DNA of 64,000 nt from Corella eumyota (Eukaryota > Chordata > Ascidiacea > Phlebobranchia > Corellidae): positions 7,688,001-7,752,000 of the forward strand of contig OY720103.1 of NCBI GenBank assembly GCA_963082875.1, read 5' to 3'. Shown here piece by piece: positions 57,080 to 64,000 of this stretch; position 1 is the stretch's first letter, and every line of letters begins with the position of its first letter. The notes under the pieces were generated by a model. It worked only from the letters and a program-made list of their open reading frames with translations. It ran no database searches and was not told where the DNA came from. The translations under genes were made by a program, and so were the position numbers.

Positions 57080-57795
57080 AATTAGGTAGGCTGTATTTGA
57101 AAAATTTTAACAAATTAAGGTTATGTTATTAATTTTGAAAAGCCAGAAACGGCCAATATTGACTGACAAACACTTACAAGAAACAGACAGGTCAACTGAG
57201 TGTTACTGAAGCAAAGTTTACCTGTTAGAACAGTAAGTTTTGCTTAAAACTTGTTATATTCGACACTTTTGTTGGGTATCATATAAAAATAGTTCTAATC
57301 ACTAAACGTCACATGGGTTAAGACACATAAAGTATATAATACATCAATAAACTATAAACTAAATATTCTGGTTAACATCTTTTACGGATTTTTTAATTAA
57401 TAATTCCAAACAATTTTTAATATAACGTACAATATACGTAAGTACTTTTACTCCTGGCAACAAATATTAGTGTTTGCTGCTCTTTTTAACTTTAGTTTGT
57501 GCTTTACACTTGTAAAAATATAACGAAAATAATTGTTATAGTATAACCAAAATAAAAGTATATATCGTCTATATAGGCAATATACGCTGATTTGACAATA
57601 TATTAGTTAACAACAATGAAGTGATTTTATTTTAAACAAAACTAAGACTGTGTTAACTGTTAACTTTGCTTTAATAAGAATTAGTTGACCTGTCTTTTTC
57701 TTGCAAGAGTTTGTAAGCGTTTTTGGCTGGTAAATTTTCAAAATTAACAGCATAGCCATAATTGGTTAAATACGGCCTGGCCTACCTAATTAAAA
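57080..57795. repeat. Foldback (inverted-repeat) element, diverged
   Basis: The left arm, about 57080-57260, and the right arm, about 57610-57795, are imperfect inverted repeats. Shared blocks in order from the outside are ATTAGGTAGGC, TGTATTT, TTAATTTTGAAAA, CTTACAA, AAGACAGGTCAACT (left: AACAGACAGGTCAACT) and AAGCAAAGTT. The total is about 715 bp with no coding frame. The target duplication was not resolved. It is probably an old MITE. Confidence 0.55.
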
Positions 57796-59173
57796 ATATT
57801 TTAAATCCTATTTTAGAAATTAGAGACTTATACTTTACTGACATTATATTTGGATAAGAGCACCCTTAGGAGTCGATACTTTTTATGATTAGATTTTTCT
57901 TGGCCTCACTCCCTACAAGTAAATTGCATCTACAAGTCCATTGTTGGGGTGAAAATCCGCATTCAAGTACAATATCAGCCTCTAAAATATAAACCAAAGA
58001 TATTGAAAATACCTAACTACCAAATATTATTAAACAAACATTGGTAAACGTAACAAAATTAAATTAATTTTTTGTGCAACTTTACTCGCAAAAATGGTTC
58101 GGCGTTAGAACTAATTTCCGTATTTAAACTCGCCCACGCAAAGTGTTTATACTGTTTTAGCACATTTTGATAGTAGAAAAAAGTCGAGTTGTAGTAACAT
58201 GAAGGGAAGTCGTTGACGTCATTTAAACGCGCGTCGTAAAATCCGGCATTTGAAATATTTATTAATTATATATTTAAAATAAAAAGAGATAGAAAAATAA
58301 AATTTACAGAGTAAACTAAAAAGTCATTCCTTATTTAAAAAACAAATATTATAAATTCTTTTGGCGACTTTATCCTCAATTTAGGTTCAAATCTAACCTT
58401 AAAAGTTATCATATTTTTCGCTAGAGGGAGATAAAGTTGGTTTAGTGGTTGATTGCTGCGGATAAAATCTTATTCTTTCAAACAAAATTTAACTAGAACC
58501 CGAGGTATTAACCAATTTGTCAGGGGTAGTTTATTAGCGTGCGAAACTAAACTTGTGGCAACACGGTATTGCGCGGGAACAGTTTAAAGGTTTTTAAAAG
58601 CAATTTGGGTTGGGTTAAAAAGCTATAATTTTTAAAAGATGTTAAGTAGATTAATATAAATGTAAAACCTTCTTTATTAATTTTTTGTGCAACTTTTTCC
58701 TCGTTTTTGGTCAAAATCTAACTTTAAAAACTTACACATTTTCGGCTAGAGGGGGATAGAGTTGGTGTTGTAGGGGTTATTTATTTCGAACTGTTGTTTA
58801 TGTAGTTATTTATTGATTATTGGTTAGGTTAATTGTTTATTGTTGATTTGGGGTCACCACAGATTCTACCATAGCCTTCATTACTGAAGTCCTATGATGA
58901 ATCTGACTATTCGAATTTAGTTATTTAATACTTTAAGTTTGATGGTTAAATCTGGCATTATAAAAGATAGTAAACTTAGCGTTTTGTCTGAGTTATAAAA
59001 ATATGACGCAAGTAATTTAATTGTTTCTCATATTATATTTAACGTACAACGAAAGATATAACACGGCGTAACTTGATAACTACGTTAAAACTGCGTCGAA
59101 ATACTAATTAATAAAACTACATTCTTACTATAGTTACAATGTTTCAACTAACATAATAACGACAACTGTGGTT

Positions 59174-59200
59174 GTTCGTCTACCAAAAAGGTAGACGAAC
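59174..59200. other. Perfect 11-bp hairpin, 5-nt loop
   Basis: GTTCGTCTACC and GGTAGACGAAC flank an AAAAA loop. It is isolated; no adjoining gene or element explains it. Confidence 0.55.
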
Positions 59201-60276
59201 GCGTCTGACGTAAGGTCTGTTTGCAAGAGTCTTTTTTTATAACAGTAAAAACAATGGGCTTTTATACCCAAAAATAAGATAATTATGTTTACGAAGAAGG
59301 GCAATAAAATAGGTACGAGTTTATAAGTATAATCAATGTTTAGGTTTGTTCCTTTTGTTGGTCGTTGACATCGTGTTGCAGGCATCATGTAAACTGGTTA
59401 AAGGCGTTTTACTGCGGCAAATGACGACGTGGTCGTTGATTAATAAAATCGCGCAGTTTACTGTTTTGTTGTTAGACCGTCTTTAATTGCTTTAAGGTTG
59501 CTTGACCGGTCCGAACGCATAAACCTTACATGAATAAAGCAGCTGCTGTATTGCAATGTCTTGACCTTGATAAACCCGAATAAACTCGTACCAAGGATTG
59601 ATCATGAAATGATTAATCCACAGTGTGATAGGTGATTGCTGTGGGTAGAGTATTCTTTTTTGGTATAAAATTTATTTAGTCACATTAGGTTAACTAAAAC
59701 TAAAAAAAACTAATACGTCATGGGTAGTTCGTTTGCATGCGTGACTAAATTAGAGTTAACATCTTAAACGAGTTAATTTACATTACAGAAGTATTAATAA
59801 GTCATTCAACATATTTTAAATTAATTTTTCTTTTTTTGAGGATAAAGGCCTGTATTATGACGTTATTTTAGATTTTAAACAATCTGGTGGCACATTTGCC
59901 TTACTTGAGTTTTGACGTGTTGTTCATATAGGGCGTGCGAAACTAATAGAGATCCCCAAAAAACATAAGAAATTGAGATGACTAATTAAGTGTTACACTA
60001 CGTGACTACACTTACACTAACCAAACACACACTAAGTAATACAAATATTTAACGGACTTCTGTATATAAACCTGCAAAAAACTTTTAACTTAAACCTGAC
60101 AACCAAATAGTTTAAACTTTGAGCCACGTGACCTTTTTTTTATTCTACGCAGGAAACACCGGCAACAATATGCGGATCACTTTTTCAGGTAAAGCGAAGC
60201 GCCTACATGGACTATTTTTTTGACGGTGAGTTTTTTTTAACATATGCGACTTATCGGTGTAAGTTGTATTTTTTGA

Positions 60277-60284
60277 TGACGTCA
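60277..60284. promoter_or_regulatory. CRE-like palindrome TGACGTCA
   Basis: A CREB/ATF consensus site, followed nine bases on by a second half-site-like GTGACGT. No start of a gene is recognised nearby. Confidence 0.25.
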
Positions 60285-60578
60285 CTTTACGTGACGTTTG
60301 ATCCATCTTTAAAGTAATTAAGTTAAATTGTAATATTTTAACCCCTTATCCACTTTAAAATATCCATGATTTTATTGCATAACGATCAACACAAAATTAC
60401 TCGGCGCAATATTTATAAATATCCCCGTTTTAAACTCGCTATTTGGCATTTAATTGCACAATTAAGTTTTATTATAATAATAATCAAGCGCTGATTAAAA
60501 AAAATGAATTAATACAAATTATGTAAAACAGTAAATTAAACGTTCTTATAAGATTATAATAATTTGGAATAATAATTA

Positions 60579-60586
60579 TGACGTCA
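60579..60586. promoter_or_regulatory. CRE-like palindrome TGACGTCA
   Basis: Same consensus and same 17-base context (TAATTATGACGTCACAT) as at 52608. It lies about 170 bp past the stop of the Kelch gene, so it is not an obvious promoter for it. Confidence 0.25.
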
Positions 60587-60750
60587 CATGCCCACCATTG
60601 TTGCACCAGATATTCTTCTTTCTGTTTTAGCAATGATTGTCCATGAATTAAACCTGAATAATAAAACAATAAACAAGAGTTCCCCACTTAAGGAAAAATA
60701 AATTAAACCAGAGTTTAATAAATTATTACAATTTAAATATTTTGTTCGAC

Positions 60751-60920
60751 TTACAAACTATTATTGTTTGAGCCTCCCACCACATAAATTTTGCCATCTA
60801 CAACTGAGGCACAGTGGCCACATCTAACCTTGTTCAGTGGTGCAACTTCTGACCATGTATTAGTAATAATGTTGTATTTGATCACTGATGAAACTGCATC
60901 ACTGATATTATGGGATCCAC
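60751..60920 (-). CDS. Kelch-repeat gene, last exon
   Basis: Minus strand: after a TTTAG acceptor the exon reads GGSHNISDAVSSVIKYNIIT, then NTWSEVAPLNKVRCGHCASV, then VDGKIYVVGGSNNNSL and a TAA stop. This is a Kelch blade: V..Y....N.W..V.PL...R.GH......G.IYV.GG. It joins in phase 1 to the exon at 61177-61338. Kelch propellers bind partner proteins, in many cases as substrate adaptors of CUL3 ubiquitin ligases. Confidence 0.85.
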
Positions 60921-61176
60921 CTAAATTCAATTTTATTAATTAAAAACTCAAAAAATATTAAAATTTAACGGAACACATAAAATATTTTTATTTTGGAAAA
61001 TTCAGGAAATACAAATAAATTTTAAGACAAATTAAAATCAATTTAAAATAAATTATGCATATTTAAACTAACAATGTTTTTTTAATTGAATATATTTACT
61101 TAATTTCTAACTAAATACAGATCATACTAAAATAAACAAACATTGCACAATATCAAAATTAACTAATAATACTGAC

Positions 61177-61338
61177 CAGTAACAAATATGTGATCATCCA
61201 AAACTACAGCTGCATGATCATTTACACCATATTCCATTGGAGAAATAAGAGACCACTTTTGTTCACCAAAATCAAAACATTCTGATGAGCTTAATCTTAT
61301 ATGTTTATCATTACGTCCCCCGATTGCAAATAATTTAC
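61177..61338 (-). CDS. Kelch-repeat gene, penultimate exon
   Basis: Minus strand, 162 nt, phase 1 to phase 1. It reads KLFAIGGRNDKHIRLSSSEC, then FDFGEQKWSLISPMEYGVND, then HAAVVLDDHIFVTG. It shows the Kelch GG doublet, the ECFD...W..I.PM pattern and the H.A.V..D..I.V.GG close. One exon per blade, with the same intron phase, is typical of Kelch genes. Confidence 0.85.
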
Positions 61339-61594
61339 CTGGACATTAATATTTATTTGAAACATTTATTTTTAAATTATATATTTAACTAATTATTTAA
61401 TTTAAATTACTTTTTATTTTAAAAGCTTTCTTTTTCCACAAAGCTAATATTTAATGTTAAAATAATTTTACTTTTGTTAAATTCTTAAAACATTTTACTT
61501 AATTAATCTTAATTTTATTCAACATTTTTTATGCTAATAATTTAAAAAAATAATATTTTTGTAAATTGTATTGGGTTTAACATTAAAACTCAAC

Positions 61595-61759
61595 CTCTTG
61601 CAGCAAATAATACATGTTCTTTTCGTGGAACAATCATGTCTGGAATATTTCCTCTTTTATTTATCCTCACATCCAAGAATTCCCCACTTGATAAAATTTC
61701 ATTTTTTTTGAACATTAAAATACTCCTTTCACCCCAACCTCCAGTGGTGTAAATACAAT
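61595..61759 (-). CDS. Kelch-repeat gene, upstream exon
   Basis: Minus strand, 165 nt, phase 1 to phase 1. It reads CIYTTGGWGERSILMFKKNE, then ILSSGEFLDVRINKRGNIPD, then MIVPRKEHVLFAARG. The IY.TGG start and the PR..H..F.A.GG end are Kelch-like, while the middle is diverged and lacks the usual Trp. Earlier exons (BTB, BACK or further blades) are not recognised in the window, so the gene is partial as seen. Confidence 0.72.
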
Positions 61760-61981
61760 CTACAACAAATTTAATTTTAACTTCTGTAAATTAATTAAAA
61801 TATTCGACGAACCCGAATCCTAAAAAACTCAAAACTCACTCGACTCGGCCCATCCCTAATATATATATATATATATGTATATGTCACAAACTTGTGAATT
61901 TTTTTCTCAGCTTTTCTTTTCATTTCTTTCAATTCAACTTCAGAAACCAAATCATCTTTTACTTCAGTTATTTTAACTGAA

Positions 61982-62374
61982 TCAAGTTTTATTTAATTCA
62001 CTTCCAGAAAACCCATTTTTAATTGAATAGTTTTGCAAAAAAGCAACTAAATTGTTGAACAACTTATTTTTTATGCCAAAATATTTACAAAATTGATAAT
62101 AAACACTTTGATTTTCAGTCACAATTTCAATAATAAACGGCCCCCCTTGTACACTATTAATAAATATCTCAAGCACCCCATTTGTTACAACATCAAGTAG
62201 GTCCAACACTAGTTTTCCAGGATTGGCGCTCCTGTGTCCTCCAGCAAAGTAGCATCCAGTTTCAACAACCATTAAAGCAAGCAAACCAGTTAACTGGAGT
62301 GTGATAATTGAGATATTTTTACTTGGTTGGTTTTCCGCACTTAATTTGCATGGTTTTTTAATACATTGTAGCAC
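61982..62374 (-). CDS. Unrecognised minus-strand reading frame (about 130 codons)
   Basis: The frame reads ISIITLQLTGLLALMVVET, GCYFAGGHRSANPGKLVLDL, LDVVTNGVLEIFINSVQGG, FIIEIVTENQSVYYQFCKYF and GIKNKLFNNLVAFLQNYSIK. Composition is protein-like (mixed hydrophobic and polar, few repeats). The first in-frame ATG is at the MVVET position; upstream codons may belong to an exon entered after an AAG acceptor. It lies just upstream of the Kelch exons on the same strand and may be an earlier exon of that gene or a separate small gene. No family is recognised. Confidence 0.4.
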   Translation of the reverse strand: MLQCIKKPCKLSAENQPSKNISIITLQLTGLLALMVVETGCYFAGGHRSANPGKLVLDLLDVVTNGVLEIFINSVQGGPFIIEIVTENQSVYYQFCKYFGIKNKLFNNLVAFLQNYSIKNGFSGSELNKT

Positions 62375-62421
62375 ATAATTTATTTAAATTAACAGTGGCT
62401 TTATAGTTACAGTATAAGCAA

Positions 62422-64000
62422 TGCATATTGTAACGTGAGTGGCTGTTTGCTTTGTTGCCTATTTACAATGTTTTGTGACGTAATCGTTCCGGTTTAACGC
62501 CTTTTTAGTCTACGTCACTATGCCTTTAGTTTTGCCGCCATTTCTCATACTGGTTGATAATGTTCTTGTTTAAGATAAGAGGGTTACTCTTCACAAATGA
62601 ATTATATTATTGTTTATTTCTTTGTTTTATATTTATACTAACGTGATTCTATTTGAATAAGATATTAAGTCGTTAATTAAATTGTATATACTGGGAAAAG
62701 TGTGTTTATTAAATATAAAATACGTAACAATGGAGGTCCCGCCGAGATCTGAGTTAGGTCTTGATGATTCAGAAATATCTTTTCGAATACCACCTGAATT
62801 AGAAGTGTTAATACAGGAGAAGGTTAACGAAATAAGGAAAAGTTTGATAATGGAAATAAATGAACAATCGAAAAATCAAATGGGCAATTTTTATACAAAA
62901 ATGTACAACCGTGTTGACGAAGTTTCTACAGACCTTGTAAAGCGTTATAAACAAATTTAAACAGAAGTTAAAACGTTCACTAAAGAACAAATAAAAACCA
63001 TAGCTTTGCTTCTGGCGCTACCTGCCCCTACTGACAAAAATAACGAGCAACCAGACATTCAAACACTTTTAAATAAAGCAACGATTCAAGTAAAGACCGC
63101 AACAGAAGTCGTCTTAAAAGACACAAAAAGATAAAGTGACATAGCAGGAGAAATGTCAAAAGCATATCTGTCGCAGGGAACAAAACCAGTGTGTAGCAAC
63201 CAAAATATTTTGCCAAAACACGAAACGCTTGTACTCGATTCTTTGATGGTCTGTCATCATGGGAAGATTTTATAGCACGATTTGAACTAGCCGCAGAATT
63301 AAATGGTTGGTCTGAGCAGTCTAAAGGCATTCGATTGGCTTTGCACTTAAAAAATTCGGCCTCGAACGTTGTCACTAGTTTACTTCCAGAGAAACGAAAG
63401 AACTTTAAAATTGTCCGGGCCAAACTGCAACAAAAATTTGGAAAGAAATATATTGACCCAGTATTAATGCTACACACAAAAGTAAGGGGAAAAAATGAAA
63501 AACTGGTGGATTTGGCAGAAGAAATTAATACAATTACCAAACAGTGCTCTGTATATGACAAAATAGACATCAAACAAAGGGATTTACTAAAAGCTAACTG
63601 CTTTATAAACACTATAAAATATGACTGGGATCTTTACTCTTCATTGAAAATGTACGAACCCCAGCCAATGGAAGAAGCTTTAAAGGTAGAGCTGGAAGGT
63701 AACGCAAGACAGACTCAAAATAGACCTATGCGGACGATTACTGTTAATGACAAGGGCACCGACTTGGGCGAAGAAATAAAATCAATTCGTCATTCAATTC
63801 AACAACTGGCTGAGACCATTGAGAAACAAAGACATACATCTTACAATAGACCAAGAAATTATCACCAAGAGCGAACGAGTTTTAATAGAGCGGGAAACGA
63901 CCAATAGTCGAACTCTTGGGAAAAGGTAGACTATTAAAGAAGATACCCAAACAATAAAAGTTAGTGCTGCTACGACAAAACGGACTGTATTGCAAGGTCT
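62422..64000 (+). mobile_element. Fossil Ty3/gypsy-type LTR element, 5' part, runs off the window
   Basis: An LTR-like segment starts TGTAACG (62422) and ends ...ACGTAACA near 62729. A primer-binding-site-like TGGAGGTCCCGCCGAGAT follows at once and overlaps the start of the Gag-like coding region. The Gag part carries a coiled-coil-prone N-terminal stretch and, from about 63240, the retrotransposon Gag signature (SSWEDFIARFELAAELNGW, KGIRLALHLK, LLPEKRKNFKIVRAKLQQKF). It is broken, with about two breaks in the visible part. Pol and the 3' LTR, if present, lie beyond the window. Age cannot be set without the second LTR. It is a different family from the one at 27688-29767. Confidence 0.72.

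Larger units (their letters stand above)
57796..60750. other. Gene-poor region with a degenerate direct repeat
   Basis: Three related segments (about 58065, 58357 and 58680) share TTTTGTGCAACTTTACTCG or variants. Two of them are followed by CAAATCTAACCTTAAAA and CGCTAGAGGGAGATA-like blocks (58390-58450 and 58712-58775). A perfect 11-bp hairpin lies at 59174-59200. CRE-like sites are at 60277 and 60579. A minus-strand AATAAA (60468-60473) may end the Kelch transcript. No exon is supported. Confidence 0.4.

Noticed and set aside
59134-59388. Minus-strand 84-codon frame
   Set aside because: No homology, composition follows AT-rich background, and it runs across a perfect hairpin.
60484-60687. 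Minus-strand 67-codon frame downstream of the Kelch stop
   Set aside because: No splice or family support; probably 3' UTR.

Overview
The window is animal DNA. It is strongly AT-rich, genes have many small GT-AG introns, and dispersed repeats are dense. The host genes (a 43-exon PARP14-type macro-domain ADP-ribosyltransferase, MED17, TMEM208, a C-type lectin, LRR and Kelch genes) together with tRNA-derived SINEs fit an invertebrate deuterostome, most likely a tunicate such as Ciona. The species is inference; the gene identities rest on conserved motifs and on phase-consistent exon chains.

Layout. 0.6-1.6 kb: a secreted C-type lectin in four exons (+). 2.4-2.6 kb: one orphan SLC23 transporter exon (-). 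3.9-4.2 kb: a tRNA-headed composite repeat. 4.4-6.4 kb: intronless MED17 (+). 7.1-10.1 kb: TMEM208 in six exons (+), with five SINE copies in its introns. 10.9-15.8 kb: a decayed CR1/L2-like LINE (ORF1, PHD finger, endonuclease, reverse transcriptase). 15.9-19.9 kb: exons of an unrecognised minus-strand gene, with a cluster of tRNA-like modules between them. 22.3-24.2 kb: two exons of a minus-strand ribonuclease-inhibitor-type LRR gene. 24.5-27.7 kb: a 45-bp minisatellite with 180-bp higher-order units, interrupted by an inserted element. 27.7-29.8 kb: a broken Ty3/gypsy-type fossil.

30.9-50.5 kb: the PARP14-like gene (+). The order is RRM/KH-like modules, three macro domains, WWE, and an ART catalytic domain with the expected mono-ADP-ribosyltransferase signature. 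Its 5.1-kb intron 10 holds a 2.35-kb foldback transposon with an 8-bp target duplication and a decayed piggyBac transposase; intron 25 holds a hAT-like MITE. 53.6-56.1 kb: a 58-bp tandem repeat and a broken BEL/Pao fossil. 56-60.7 kb: mostly gene-free, with a foldback repeat and CRE-like sites. 60.7-62.4 kb: three 3' exons of a Kelch-repeat gene and an unrecognised reading frame (-). 62.4-64 kb: the 5' part of a second gypsy-type fossil that runs off the window.

There is no operon-like logic. The genes are independent housekeeping (transcription, ER membrane insertion) and immunity-type (lectin, LRR, PARP14) loci set in repeat-rich DNA. The most unusual structures are the foldback element with tandem-repeat arms, the tRNA-like cluster, the in-frame higher-order minisatellite and the unidentified minus-strand gene.
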